Translations under genes and position numbers: made by a program
Assembly: GCA_015178975.1 (NCBI GenBank)
Contig: WHVD01000045.1
Location: 248,001 to 312,000, forward strand
Source: Hysterangium stoloniferum
Lineage: Eukaryota > Basidiomycota > Agaricomycetes > Hysterangiales > Hysterangiaceae
Reading direction: 5' to 3'
DNA length: 64,000 bases
Shown: piece after piece, positions 23,986-36,880 of the stretch
Position numbering within the stretch: position 1 is the first letter of the stretch
Layout: every line of letters begins with the position of its first letter
The notes under the pieces: model-generated
Told to the model about the DNA's origin: nothing
What the model saw: the letters and a program-made list of their open reading frames with translations, nothing else
Databases searched by the model: none

Positions 23986-24372
23986 CTACTTTCCAATCAC
24001 CCAATCTGCCAGGATAGTGTCACGCTCACGCATATTTATGAAGCTGTTGTGGTTTCTTTTGCTAACTCTCATGACCATTACATCCCCACGAAAACCAGGC
24101 CCATGATTGTCGTCCTTTTCTAGGGGCAATGAATTGTTGATGCTGAGGCAGCAATGTCGTTTGAAGAAAAATGCATAGTGGTAAATGTTATTCCCCTCGT
24201 GAACATTTACAATGCAATTGTGAATATAAGGTTGTAGGATGGCGTTGTCAAAGAAACATTCAGTATAGGGGTATCGATTTGTAAACCGCACCCGACCAGT
24301 GCAACGTGTAGGGACAGCCACCTGTCGCGGCCTGTGATGACTTGCTGAATACAGACGGCAGCGTATCATCAA
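23986..24372 (-). pseudogene. Open gene fragment of unknown function inside the CACTA element
   Basis: The minus strand has a 128-residue open frame with balanced composition, unlike the flanking low-complexity DNA. Recognisable stretches are VRFTNRYPYTECFFDNAILQ, then YIHNCIVNVHEGNNIYHYAF, and FRGDVMVMRVSKRNHNSFIN with a MRERDTILADWVIGK end. The last part resembles the ends of uncharacterised agaricomycete proteins I have seen, but I cannot name a domain. It has no start or partner exons that I can find. It is probably a captured host fragment. Confidence 0.4.
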
Positions 24373-24479
24373 CTCACATGTCTAGAGAGTGTAGTGAGTA
24401 TTGATACAGTTCTAAGAATTTTGAAGACTAACTTCAGGCATTGAGGGAATGTAGGTTCGGGAATTGACCATGATAAAGA

Positions 24480-24800
24480 AAAGAAGTTGGTATATGTGGG
24501 GGGAGTCGTTATTATGAGGTGACGACGGCCAGGTTGTGAGGTACGAGTAACACAGTGATGAGTAGGAGATGAGAGGGGGCGATGACACCCAGTGAAGAGA
24601 GCGGGCGACGAGAGCGTGTGACGAAAAAAAAAAAAAAGGTGCAACCAGTGCGGCGAAGAGAGCGGGCAATGAGATTGGACAGAAGTAAATGCAACACAGG
24701 AGACTTCTAGCAGAAGCGGACAAAAAAAAAAGACATGGCGACGAGTGTGGCACGCTATCTTGCCAAATAGAGAAGTACAAAAAAAAGACTTGCCAAATAG
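24480..24800. repeat. Purine-rich repetitive stretch with A tracts
   Basis: GAAGAGAGCGGGC-type units alternate with A tracts of 7 to 14 bases at about 24625, 24722 and 24779. A similar purine-rich block stands just before the transposase at 27890-28190. There is no credible gene. Confidence 0.6.
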
Positions 24801-25163
24801 AGAATTACAAAAGCACAATTAGTCAATTAGTATAATTGTAGAGCTTGTCACCTGAGATACGCAATGTGCCTTATCAATACATTATAATTACTATTACCAT
24901 TACAATCCGAGAACGAAGCGATAACATTGGGCTGGGACAAAAAGTCACCAAGTGATAATATGTATGAACATGGTCTCTTCAATGAGCGTTGGATGATCAA
25001 AAGATAATATATTAAAGTCTGACAATTACACAGACATGTCACCCTGATGATCGTTGGAGATCAAAAAATAAGAAATGAAAAGTCTGACAATAAACACAAT
25101 TAGAAGTAGATGACCTCTCTCTCTCTTTTCCTGCTGTTATAAGCATCCAGCAACCAGAGGAAG

Positions 25164-27853
25164 GTGGCCATAATGCCTTCTTTCTCATTTTCTGATGATT
25201 CCCTCGAGTTGAACTTGATGAAATCACCATTTTCTCGCTCGACATCTGTGTGGGCTAGCATTCCCAGCCACACGCAATCCTCAGAGACTGGTTCTCAAAG
25301 CTTAACCGTCCCAGACATAACAATGGGCGCATCCTCTGCAGGGTCCTCGCGAGCCCATCTATGTCATCAGAACGACATGGTCACTTTAATCCTTGGGATG
25401 AGTCGCAGGCCCAGCAGACTCGACAAGCCACACATGTAGCAGAGGCAGCGCCAGAGGATACTGAGATGCATGGGATACACAGCAATCCATGGGATGAGTC
25501 GCAGGTGCAACAGACTCAACAAGCTGCTGGCCAGCAACAGGTTGTAGGGGCAGCAACAATGGCTGATGCCCAGATGTCCAAAACTGCACGTAAGGTGAGT
25601 AAACCTTTAGAATATTTAATTTGTGGGATCTGACATGCACATTTAAGCGACAATATGTTGAAATGGACGAAAGTGACGGGCCAACCCATGATGCATGTAC
25701 GAAGCTCAGGATCGTTGAAGTTGATAGGTCCCTGGAATTGCGTTCCATTGCACGGAACGAGAAACGTGCGTGCGAGTACAGTTTTAAAAGGTCAAAAGAT
25801 ATGCACAACAAACTTCGTGCGATGGAGGAGGTTTGTCTTCAATTTGACACTAGAGTATGTGTTTAATTCACTGCTTTCTAAGGCACGTAGATACAATGAA
25901 CAATGTCTTCATGAGTTTCAAAGTCAACAGGAAATCATGCTTGCCAGGCAGAGCGAGATGGAATCAGATATACAGGAAAAACTTCAAGCAGAGGTGGAGG
26001 TTGGTCTGCGAGTTTAACATACAACATACATGACACTGAATGATTTCAAAGGCACGTAGACATACCGAGCTTCATCTACAAGAGGTGCTGAACATACAGG
26101 AAAAACTTCGAGAAGAGGCAGAGGTTTGTCTGCAACTTCGAAGGAGGGTATTAACACTGAATGATTTCAAAGGCGCATAAACGCAGTGAGCTTGCTTTAC
26201 AAGAGGTTCAGAAGCAATATGAAGCACAGCTGGCAATACAGGTGAGAGAGAAATGGAGATTCAGCAAAAATTATACACGGACTATATGCAAGAAATTCAA
26301 CAGAGAGATGAGGAGCATGAACGCCAACTCCAGAGGGGGTAAAACTGAGGGTAAGCTGCATCTCCAACTATGGGCTTCTTGATATATAGCATAACAGGCC
26401 GATACCCAAATGGAGATGGCAACTCTCGTGCAGTGAAATAAAAGGATCCTAGAAGATCAGGTATAGATAATCCTCAAACCAATGTATTCCTGCTGAGATG
26501 CGTGCAGAGAGAGAAATATCCCCAGCCACCCTCACTTCGTAGCCAAAAGCTGAAGCATCGTGGCATCTCGACGAGAACGAGGCTTATCTGCACCCCGATT
26601 GAGGAGGACGAATGTCCTGATCCAAATCCTGTTGAGCCTTTCCAATCATCTGTGCCGTCATCAGATCAGATGGACAATGTGGATCAAGAAATGGTGAGAT
26701 TGATGGAGACGGCTATCAAGCATCTCTTATTTCAAAAAAATGGTGGTGATACCAAGATGGGGAAAATTGGGGGAATATTTGGAGCACAGAATGAAAATAT
26801 TAGAATGAAGGCAGGAGTATCCAGCACGGAGCATCAGGTATCTTTGGTCAGTATTAAAACCAAGTTCAAGAACATAACTAGGTTCACCTTAAAGACAGAC
26901 AGCCGTGCGTGCATTATACAAGCATGTGTTTGACGTCCAGCAAGATGAGGACTTCATCGCCCATCAGACCGTGCCGGCAGAACAGGTCTTCCATTTCAAA
27001 GATGGAGAAAATGGTCCCAACCCTGGTGACTTGCACTTCGACATGCGACATGGTCCCGAGACTCCGTGGAACACTGAGGTCATTGAAATTCTCTTCACGA
27101 AACTCAAAGAGATGGATGTCGAGAAAAATTGGGGGCTTCCAGACAAAGATGATTATCTTAAAACCCTCCTTCGAGCGAAGTACAAACGGGCCCGACTATC
27201 ATGGAAAGATGTACAACCCAGGTTAACGGAAATGAATGTCCAGGAAACACTTGACGAGGTTGATAATCACGTGATGGCGAAAAAGGATGTGGCACTGAGA
27301 TATGCTAGAAAGAAGAAAAGACGTGTAGATGTGAGTACTAAGTCTGACACTGAAAACGTAGGGATCACTAACAATGATAAAGAAATTCGACCGTCGGAAA
27401 ACTATCGTGAACCTGATGGTTGATGTGGGAGAAACTGCCGGAAGTCCGGATGTGGAGCATTGGCGGTGGCTGGAAAGTGTGCTAGAAAAGCTGGGGAAGG
27501 ATGGGATGAGCTCGGAGGATAGCTCAGACGAGGGCATTGGGGAAAGCATCACACGTGTCTGTCGCCCGAGGGTGATGAAGTGGCGACGTGACATTGAACA
27601 AGAGCTAAATATTATTGACAACCAATGCAACCTCGACAGTGATCTTTTTGCAAACAAAGGACCGAGGCCGATATTAAGGTTACAAAGCCCACAAAATGGA
27701 GCGAGCACTCGGAAGGCCGTCGCTGGACTGCCACAAAGTTTCTATGATGACAAGTGGTTCTACAAGCAGACTGATCATTACAAGCAGAGGCATTTGAAGG
27801 TATCAAAGGAGAAGTTTCAATGGTATGCAGTCGCAACCACCAAAAAATGGTGA
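25164..27853 (+). CDS. CACTA second gene: coiled-coil protein with conserved C-terminus
   Basis: A multi-exon gene upstream of and parallel to the transposase. It starts with a Ser-rich N-terminus (MAIMPSFSFSDDSLELN), followed by WDESQ-QQ repeats at 25390-25560. Gln/Glu/Arg-rich coiled-coil segments lie at 25650-26400. An acidic region precedes a conserved block at 26905-27290 (HFDMRHGPETPWNTEVIEIL). The C-terminal exon at 27374-27853 carries RKAVAGLPQSFYDDKWFYKQ and ends at 27853. Frames change between blocks through short introns whose exact borders I could not all fix. Its position beside tnp2 recalls the second, DNA-binding protein of CACTA elements, but that role is inference. The reading frame seems mostly open. 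Confidence 0.6.
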
Positions 27854-27889
27854 GAACATGGAATAGCAACTACAATTCTCTAACTATGC

Positions 27890-28190
27890 ACACAATGAAT
27901 GTATACCATAGGACAATTGACAGCTTTCTCTACTGGAGGTGAAGGTGAATAACAAGTCGGGGGTGCCAAGATCTGGAGACGAAGCAGACTGCGGGCGCTG
28001 ACGGGATCGAGGGAAAGGGGGGGGGAGAACAGTGGCAAACAGGAGATCAATGGGAATGAGGGATGCTGACGGTGCCAATACTGAGAGTAGAGTGATGAAG
28101 GTAACGATGCTGATGACGCCGATTGAGAGAGAGAGCGATGAGGGTGATGGCGGGGGGTTGTGAGTGGATACGAGCAACGACACTGACAAT
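27890..28190. repeat. Purine-rich block just upstream of the transposase remnant
   Basis: G- and A-rich degenerate sequence (GATGAGGGTGATGGCGGGGG type) stands where the N-terminal part of a full tnp2 gene would be expected. It resembles 24480-24800 in composition. No coding signal is visible. Confidence 0.55.
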
Positions 28191-28192
28191 GA

Positions 28193-30417
28193 ATGGGCGA
28201 CGTGGCAAACATGGATTTCTTTAACGTCGAGGGTATGAGACACCGTGGAGCCAGTACATCATGCGGAATCATTTCCGCTGCATGTCTCAACCTTCCTCTC
28301 AGCATACGCTACTTGCCAGAGAATATGTACCTGGGCGGCGTTATCCCGGGTCCCAAGGAGCCTCACCTCAATGAAACGAACTTATTAAGGACTTGGCGAT
28401 TAGTTGGGAATGAGGGCACCGGTTCTCCAGGACACCGTCATGTCCGAATGGTCGCACTAGTCGCTGTGCCCTTGTCATCTTCATTGCTGACCTTCCCGCT
28501 GCCCGTAAAGCGGCAGCGCTATCATCAATTACCAGCAACATTTACTGTTCGGTATGCCATTGTCATCACAAATCTACTTATGGTCGGACAGACTGGGAGA
28601 ATTGGGACATTCGGAATGCTACTGAAATGCGGAAGCATGCCGAAGCGTGGCAGGCTGCCGCGAGCTCATCCGAGCGAGATGTTATCTTCAAAGCATGTGG
28701 TGTTCGCTGGTCCGTGTTTTGGATCCTTCCATATTGGGATCCTGTTCGTCAGCTAGTAGTCGATTCTATGCACTGTATTCTTGAGGGTCTCGCTCAGTAC
28801 CACGCCCGCAAAGTGCTTGGCCTGACAACGGCATCAGCCTTAACCAAACCTGAAGTCCACCCTGCATTCACATTTGACTTCAAGACAGTCGATGATGCCG
28901 ACACAAAGATGACCAAGAAGGAGATCAAACACGTTATGGAGATTCACAAGCTCCTCGAGGCTCCCATCGAAGGCGGAAATGACAATATCACAGTTGGGAA
29001 CAGCATCCACATTTTGCAAGAGAGATTGATGCAGAAGAATATGGAACCCCTTAAATTTGTAGGCGCCAGTCTAGGCTGCGGGTTACGAGAAGACCGGAGC
29101 AGGCCTCATCGGAAAAGGATGTGCAAAGCAGACTGGGTCACTGAACTGTTGAGATGGGTAAGTAGTTCTGCCTTGACGGTTTTTTTATGATTGATGTTGT
29201 CTTGCAGCGGCAGGGAATGCCTCTGGTCACTACCCAAGAGCAACCATTAAAGATTGCCACACCGGAGGTCATGCAACATGTGAGGCGTACTATTAAAGAC
29301 ACAGTGACGCCTTCATGGGTGAGATCTGTCCCATACAACTTTGGAGATGCCGCCGCTGGTCACCTGAAGGCTGATGAATGGTGTACCCTGTTCACTGTTT
29401 ACCTCCCCCTCGCACTTATTGGTCTATGGGGAGAAGGAACTTCACACGCATCCCCAGATGAAGCGGCACAACTCCGTCGAGTCCTGGATCACACCATGGC
29501 GCTCGTTTCGGCTGTGATCTTAGCCTGCAAACGGACTATGACTGCAGAGCGTGCGCATGCATATCGTGCCTATATAAAAACATGGGTCGGGGAATTACAG
29601 GAGATTCATCCAGAAGCTGTTCAGCGGCCGAACAACCACATGGCCTTTCACATTTATGAGTTCATCCAACTTTTCGGACCTGTTCGCTCCTGGTGGTGCT
29701 TCCCCTTCGAATGTCTTATCGGTCAACTCCAGCAACTGCCAATGAACCACAAATTTGGTGAGCTGCATGTTTCTTGTCATCCTATTGTATGCTAACAATC
29801 ACGCAGGAGAACTTGAGGGATGTTTGCTCAAGTCTTTTCTAAAAGCAGCCAAACTCAGACGTTGGCTTGCACGACCGGATTGCCCCCCTGCAATCAAGGA
29901 ATGCAAGGTGCTTTTTGATAAGGCATATGCAAGTCAGCACGATGGGTACCACTGGGATGCAGGTTTGGCATCTCAAGGCAACATTTCCCCGGCCCTCATT
30001 TCCGCTCCCATGGATCTTCAACACCTTGTGAAAAAGAAGGTTACATTACATGCATATCTAAAGCTTGGCCGTGTGACTTTTGCACGATCCTCCACTCACC
30101 TGGGGGATAGTCTCATCTATTTCTATGCAGATGGTATTCAAAGCTTAGGACCTGTTCCTGGTTGCATCAAGTATATTTTTGAAGTCGACAGCATAAGTAG
30201 TTTCACAGTCCAACGTCAGTTGCCCTTCCGTGGTGGCTCGGTAAACCCCTTCCAATACTATCCACATTTTCCGGCAGATTTGTATTCTGCTGAGTTGTCG
30301 CCAAATCTCGAAGTTGTGAAAGTCGAATGGGTCATGTGTCACTTTGCACGAGTTGTGTTGACCTCCGAGTTTGTTGCCATCTTATCTCTCTCTCTGGTGA
30401 GATATACTTCTATTTGA
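28193..30417 (+). pseudogene. tnp2-type CACTA transposase, N-terminally truncated
   Basis: It would cut and paste the CACTA element. The first recognisable part (28210-28380) has GMRHRGASTSCGIISAACLN. The frame then shifts near 28375 and a TGA at 28411, probably from CGA, interrupts it. The frame runs from about 28480 through VDSMHCILEGLAQYHARKVL to an intron at 29158-29207 (50 bp), then a conserved C-terminal block (HMAFHIYEFIQLFGPVRSWW, DUF4218-like), an intron at 29758-29806 (49 bp) and a last exon beginning GELEGCLLKSFLKAAKLRRW. The usual N-terminal region is missing, so the enzyme should be inactive. The last quarter lies in the right terminal repeat and so is duplicated at the left end. 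Confidence 0.85.
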
Positions 30418-31066
30418 TTAATGCATACAGACTGACTGCCTTAAAGGATTAGTGCAGTTTATGTGTATAACTAAAGTTGTAAAAAATATGAAATGAATAA
30501 ATGCTACATTGAGTGAAAGTTAGGCTCGAGAGGATTAGGTAGTAAAGTCTTGTTGTGTATCTTGTGCACTTTTCTGGGCAGGCAGAATGTGTGCGATGGC
30601 TGGCCAACGGTCTGGCATTGATCTGCCGATGGGTGGGTAATGGGCAAGCAATGGGCGGGTGATGAGCGGGCAATTAGTTCTAGGTCTTTACAAAACTTGG
30701 GGTTTTATTTTATTTTTAAACCTATATTCAAACTTGGGGTTTCTATAAGGGGTAAACATTTGTCTGGACTTAGAATAAAAACTCTGGTAAAAGCATGTCC
30801 TAAACAACAAGTTTGGATCACGTCTAAACTAAAATTAAAAGGAATTGGAAGGGCATAAGTTTTGGGCCTAATTATACCTGAAGTATAGTCTTAGGTTTAG
30901 ACATTGCTTTCCACAGATATCCACACTTTGAGTTTAAATTCTTACCCAAACTTATGTCTATAGTTGAAGTAATAACTGAGTACAAATCCATTTTAGGACT
31001 TAAAGTTTTGTAAACAGGTTTAGATAATATTTTAGTGCCGCCTTAAATGTTGTAACTCCTGATGTG
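29648..31066. repeat. Right terminal inverted repeat of the CACTA element (1419 bp)
   Basis: This is the inverted partner of 19315-20733, equal in length. It starts inside the penultimate transposase exon, includes the second intron and the last exon, and ends GATGTG at 31066. The break point lies at the codons for HIYEFIQL. The original structural end of the element was therefore probably much shorter, and this whole end was duplicated to the other side. Confidence 0.93.
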
Positions 31067-34000
31067 TCTGTTATTCCTTAATGACTTCCGTGGTGTAATC
31101 CTAGGTAAGTGACGTGGGAACCGAGTTGGCGGGGCTTCTTCGAGATTTGGTAGTGGTATTCAATATGATGGGATGGTCGTTAATGAATCGGATGTGGTTA
31201 TAGCAACGACTAGAACTTGCGGATATATTCAGCATGTGTGTGAGGGAGAGTTTTGGAGCATGCTGTGAGGGAAAAAGTGGCTGTATGCGCTCTTAAAATG
31301 GATCAAACTTCTATGTGGCTTGAAAATACGGGTTACAGATATGAAGAGAAATCATTAAAATCGAGTCAAGTTGATCGAGAAAGACTTTCCCCTGGGCAAC
31401 CATATTTCTTCAAAACTGAGACCATGTTAGAATTAGACGATACGGACGCACCAGTGAAAGGTGTCGCCACGACGCATCAGAAGCCATTGGCGGTGAGAAC
31501 TAGACCTTCATAGTCAATCATGGATTCTTCGTTGATTGAGTTGCGGATCGCGTCCCAATGGATTAGGCTAGAAATGAGAATGGCGGTGGTATTGAAGCTG
31601 CGCACCGTGGTACACGCGAGTCCAGGTCGAACACCGATTATTTCTTCGGCGCATACATAATAATGTAGCAACTCTGTGTTCTACGTGACGATGGCAACCT
31701 AGATTGATGATTGTGAAGTACTGTGAGTCTTTGTCAATGTTAAAGCTGACATCTGGCAGTGTCTCCTTGGCTAGCACCATTATAGTGACTAACTCACCAG
31801 CATTATTTTTGATAAACCTGCCTGGAACCCTCATAGTTATATTGCGGGGGTTATTTTCCGAAAAATGTAGATGTAAGTCGAATTAGTTAATGCTATCGAC
31901 ACATCAATGAAAGGTGTGGCGACTACGCAAAGGAAAGAACAGGTAACGATAACCAACGTTCAAGAGTCCGACGAATCTTGTCTTTCATATTAGATTGAAT
32001 CAAATGTCTTTTTCGATACTACTCGAAATGAAACAATTCAAAACATAACAATCGGTAGAATGAACTCCAATGAACAAAAATGAAAGCAGCACGTGAAATG
32101 TCGGGATAGCCAGTAAAATACATCGTCGTGGTGTGTAGTGTGACCCTAGCTGAAACATTCAAACACAGCACAAACGAGATGTCTTGGCTTGGCTTGTGCA
32201 CGTGGCGGATCGCTGTGGGTCCTCTTCAGCTGATTCCCCTAACATCACCACGAGTTACCTTTCCCTTATCTAAGGTGAATGCTCACGACAATGTGAAGAT
32301 GTGTCGGTGTCTTGATCATGGTGTTGTCCAATGGCTTGACCCGGTTATTTCACGAGAATAACGGTGGGACGGCCTTCTTTGAGACGTCCTAGTGGTATTC
32401 GATTGACATTGTTATCACTAGTATATGCGATGTGATTTCACCGAGTAGTCCTCGGAATATTTTCAACACCAGTCTAGAGAACCTCAGCTATCATTACAAG
32501 TGAATATCTTCGCTTTTAAATTGCGTCAAATTATGTAGTTTCATACAACTCTCAAGTCCGCGGTCTGTTTGAAATGATTGTCATTTATAAATAGGCTCTC
32601 AGTCTAGCCACGGGTGGTCCCCGCAAGTACATTCGACTCGCGTATGGCATCAACGCGTACAAGCTGCAGAGCTCGCGGCAATAGTGAAAAGTGACTATAT
32701 GCGCTCTTATATTTGCTCGACCTATGGGAGCTTGATTTTCAAGTGATCAATGGAAGATAAATAGTTTAAGGAATTTGCCCAACACGTTGCCTCGCATGGT
32801 GTGGAGGCCCGTGGTTTGAAGATCATGAATCTTGTCGATTGAACACTGGCCTGAATGTGTGGCCTGAACGCGACTTGTGTCGAAATGGGGGAGGCCTTTT
32901 TCAGACGTTCAATGACATCGTATTTAAAACAAATGTAGTTCATGATTCAGATGTTAGTATAGGCACGGTTAGTGCCGCAAAATGTATTCAACACATGTGT
33001 GGGGACACTGCAGACCTCGCGACGATAATACAAAGTGATTATATGCGTTCTTACATAGGTTCAAATAATATAGCTTTATACCATCTGCAACCCCAGCTGC
33101 AAAGTGAGTTGAATGAAGGGCGACGCTATTTGTTTCCTCGTGGTTTGGTTGAGAATGCGTCAGCATTATCGAAGAGAAATGATTAGCGAGTGTGTCCAAT
33201 TGATGGTGCAAGACCTTTGTCAGGGCAACCATGTTCCTCCACCACTGATATGGGGGTCTCGTTAGACCCTACTGACACACAAGTGGATGGTGTGGCGACC
33301 ACGGAAAGGAAAGAACGTGCGGTTAAATCTAAACGCTCAAGCGGGTAACTAATGGATTGGTCATTTCTCGAAACGCGCATGATGTCACAATGTGGAAGAA
33401 GGGAAACGAACAGGACGATGATATCGAGGCTTCGCACTGTGGTACACACGGATTCGGGCCTGGAAGATCCAGCTATCAGTTTCAGAGTAACCACCATTAT
33501 TATCTCGGCAGAATGCAAGAGCGCGGAATTTGGACTCGCTTCCATCAGAATCAGACTGGTAGGAAAGTTGCATAGGCGGATGTAAGACGGTGCTACAAGG
33601 TCAAATATTGTTAACATACCGTACGATGGGCCCAATGAGCGAAGAAACCACATTCAGCTGGTTGATGTAATCGGTGAGAAGCGTGCAGACATCGAAGAAG
33701 GTTTGCAAGGACCGCATACTCCGATACAGTGAATATGATATCTCTGAATCAGTATGACGTGTCAGTGACGCTGTATACATATTTATGTCGTCCACTAAAG
33801 CCTTCAATGCAGCTCCAGCAATATCTCGAAACGATGCATCATCTTGGTGGATGCAACACAAGAAGCCGTGTAAGATAGTCATACGAGGTAAATCGGTATG
33901 GGTAATTTTGTCTGTTATGGTTTTGGTGGGCGGATGAAATGATGTGATGTCACGACGCACGGTTGTATCCAGAATTCAATGCAAGCTCTGATCGTCGTGA

Positions 34001-35123
34001 GCTCCTCTAACGTGGCAGATCGCTTCCACGATATACATATAAGGCCAAAAAGGGTAGGGGTTGGTCAAATTCTGAGACATGATGAGATCATGATAGCGGC
34101 GATTTGTAAGATAAATGTTGACGCAACCTCCTCAAAGTTGGTGTGCAGCGGTGACTTGACTAAAACCTTGTAAAGTGATGACGTAATCGCAGGTGCCGCG
34201 ATGGCAGGTGGCGCGTCTCTAATGGACGCCGGGACACCACTTGAAGGCCGAAGCCAAGGATGTCATAAGCTGGGTAGTGTGACCTTTGCTACTTCACCGC
34301 ATATAAAGGGAAGGCACCAAGTACTCATTTAAAACCATCCATGCTCGTTTCCGAATTTGAGGTGGGTATGTGGGCCTACAAAGGAACGTGAGTAATTCCA
34401 GTGTATTCAATGATTGACGCTAAGGTATCCCTACCTCGCTAAATCAACACTCTCTTGAACTAGTCTTCCCAATCTCGGCGGGGTGAGATGCTTGTGTAGG
34501 ACCTTGCTACAGGCACTGTCTTGAGACAATTGACTGATGATTTGCCTGTATATTGTCAGCTTTGCCATCAGTGAAACTTTCTTCGCACTGTGGAGCACTT
34601 TCATCCCAACCCTTTCCAAAGCGACTCCACAGTAATACCCGGGGCCAATTTCAATACTTGACCATGTTTCAAGACACCCTGAGATCATTCCCCAGTCCTC
34701 TGCATGACTGTGATACGGGCTGAGGTTGGATGTCGTGTTGGTGGATATCTTAACAACAGTGGGTGGCTCATGGTAGGTCGTTTCTCCTTGACACTGAAAT
34801 GTGCCGCATCTGACACAGATCACGCTGGAAATAGCATTATATTTTACTCACCAACTCGTCAACCCAGACCTCTATATGGTTTTCAGACAGCCGTATGTGC
34901 TGCCCGTCATCGGGGGCCCGATAACACAAATAATGGCCAGGTTCGTTACAGCGCCATCGTTCTTGAAACTTCTCCCTGAATATCTCTCTCGTCCCGTCAA
35001 TGATCTCGTCCCGTTTCTCTGAGCTCAATACACCCAAGGGTGGTAGCTGCTCAATGTCTTCAAGTAAATCCCAGCCGTAGCCGAATCGTCATTCCCCAGA
35101 GTCGTCTCGTTGAAAGGAGACAT

Positions 35124-36880
35124 TGGTGGGTAGCAGTCTTACTTACACTAGAAGGGGGTACCTCGCATTTATGCCGCCATCTTTCGGAGAGTTATTTCCA
35201 CCAAGGGACAGTCTCATGGCCGTGCTTACACAGGATACACAGCATTTCACTCCTTGGCCCTTGGTTTTAAGCTCATGGAACGTGTCAATTGAACACTGGT
35301 CTGAAGGTATGATGAGCCTGAACTAAAAAGGCATCGAAATGGCAACGGGGGAGGCGTTTTCAGACCTTTAATGATATCATATTTAAAACAAGTATTGTTC
35401 ATGATTCGGATGTTGGTCTACCCACGGCTAGTGCCCCTAAATGTTTTCAACACATAGATGAGGACAACTGCAGAGCTCGCAGCGATGATACAAAATGATT
35501 ATATGCGTTCTTACATAGGTCCAAATCATATAGCTTTATAACATCCCCAACCACCGCGGCAAAGAACAAAGGGCGACGCTATTGGACTCCTCCTGGTTTG
35601 GTTGTGTTGTGTCCGGATTATCGAAGAGAAATGATTAGAAGGTGTGACCAATTGATGGGGCAAGACCGGTGTCGCGGGAACCATGTTTCTCCAACACTGA
35701 TATGAGGCTCTAATTAGAGCCTATCGATACAGGAGTGGAAGGTGTGGCGACCACGCAAAGGAAGGAACGTGCGGTCAAATCCAAACACTTAGGCGGGTGA
35801 CTGATGGAGTAGTCATTGCTCGAGCCGTGCATTATGTCACAATGCGGCAGAAGAGAAGAGAGCAGAAGGATGATATCGAGGCTGCGCACTGTTGTCCACG
35901 CGGATTCGGGCTCGGAAGATCCAACTATCAGTTTCAGAGTCAATGCGATTATTCGGTTACCACACATAAGGAGACGCCAATCAGGATGACGCTAACGACT
36001 GACCCATTGAAACAGACCATAAACCAGAAAATCTCGGGGAATGACTGCTCCACACGGCGGGTCGTGGGTATTATTCAGCTCTTAGTTGATATGGGATTCC
36101 ACCTGACATGACCACGAGTTACCTTTCCATTATTCAAGGTGAAAGCTCACCCCATGTGGAGAAATTTCGGTGTCTTGATCATGGTATTGTTCATTGGTTT
36201 GGCCCCGGCTTCCTGTTCTCCCAAACAAAGGACACGAGAAGAATGGTGGGACCGCCTTCTATGAGACGCCGTAGTGGTATTTGATTGACGTTGTTACTGC
36301 TAGTATATGCGATGTGATTTCAGCGAGTAGTCATTGGAGTATATTTAACACCACTCTAGAGAACCTCGCAGTGACCATTACAAATGACTATCTTCGCTTT
36401 TAAATTGAGTCAAATTATGTAGCTTCATATAACTCTCAAGTCCGCGTCCTGTTTGAAATGATTGTCATTGATAAATAGGATATCAGTCTAGCCGCTGGTG
36501 GTGGCTGCGAGTGTATCCGATACATGTATGCATCAACGCGTGCAACATGCAGAGCGCGCGGCGGCGGCGAAAAGTGACTGTATGCGCTCTTATATTTGCT
36601 CGGCCCATGGCAGCTTTAGTGTCAAGTTTTCAATGGAAGATAATTAGTTTAAGGAATTCGCCGAGCACATTGACTCGCACGGTGTGGAGGCCCTTGGTGC
36701 GAAGATCATGGATCTTGTCGATTGAACACTGGCCTGAAGGTATGTTGATCCTGAACGAGATATGCATCGAACTGGCGACAAGGGAGGCCTTTTCCAGACC
36801 TTCAATGATATCTTATTTAAAACACGTATCGTTCATGATTCGTATTTTAGTCTACGCACGGCTAGTGCCCCAGGATGTAT
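35124..36880 (-). pseudogene. Rearranged remains of the 3' part of unit U4
   Basis: Family blocks are present but joined out of order. Exon-1-proximal sequence is joined at about 35262 to a block from the middle of the unit (35270-35985, with a module-A exon at 35710-35967). That block is joined at about 35985 to sequence matching 14270-14770 (35990-36500). The join at 35262 occurs again, inverted, at about 42735. No intact frame is seen. Confidence 0.6.

Larger units (their letters stand above)
19315..31066. mobile_element. CACTA (EnSpm) DNA transposon, 11,752 bp
   Basis: The ends read CACATCAGGAG inward on both sides, with a 3-bp target duplication TCT at 19312-19314 and 31067-31069. The paralogous place in U0 (about 975-1000) shows the uninterrupted target. 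Terminal inverted repeats are 1419 bp. Inside are a coiled-coil accessory gene and a tnp2-type transposase on the plus strand, several low-complexity blocks and two orphan gene fragments. A 3-bp duplication and tnp2 are hallmarks of CACTA elements, although the terminal bases are CACAT rather than CACTA. Near-identical ends point to recent formation or movement. The damaged transposase suggests it now needs help in trans. Confidence 0.93.
17398..35123 (-). pseudogene. Unit U3, array gene copy split by the CACTA element
   Basis: Going down from 35123: a degenerate exon 1 (34852-35123), an open exon 2 (34435-34793), exon 3-4 sequence at 33601-34380, module A at 33183-33653 (keeps GSNETPISVVEEHGCPDKGL), and module B at 31477-31834. 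The CACTA element 19315-31066 comes next, then module X at 18719-19057, further blocks at 17850-18560, and a long last exon at 17398-17742 (contains LLTINVTRPSLAPGFSSVKV). Subtracting the CACTA element gives a unit of 6145 bp. Exon 1 has lost its frame, so this copy was probably already inactive. Its exon 1 carries the 9-bp direct repeat that seeds the U6 minisatellite. Confidence 0.7.
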
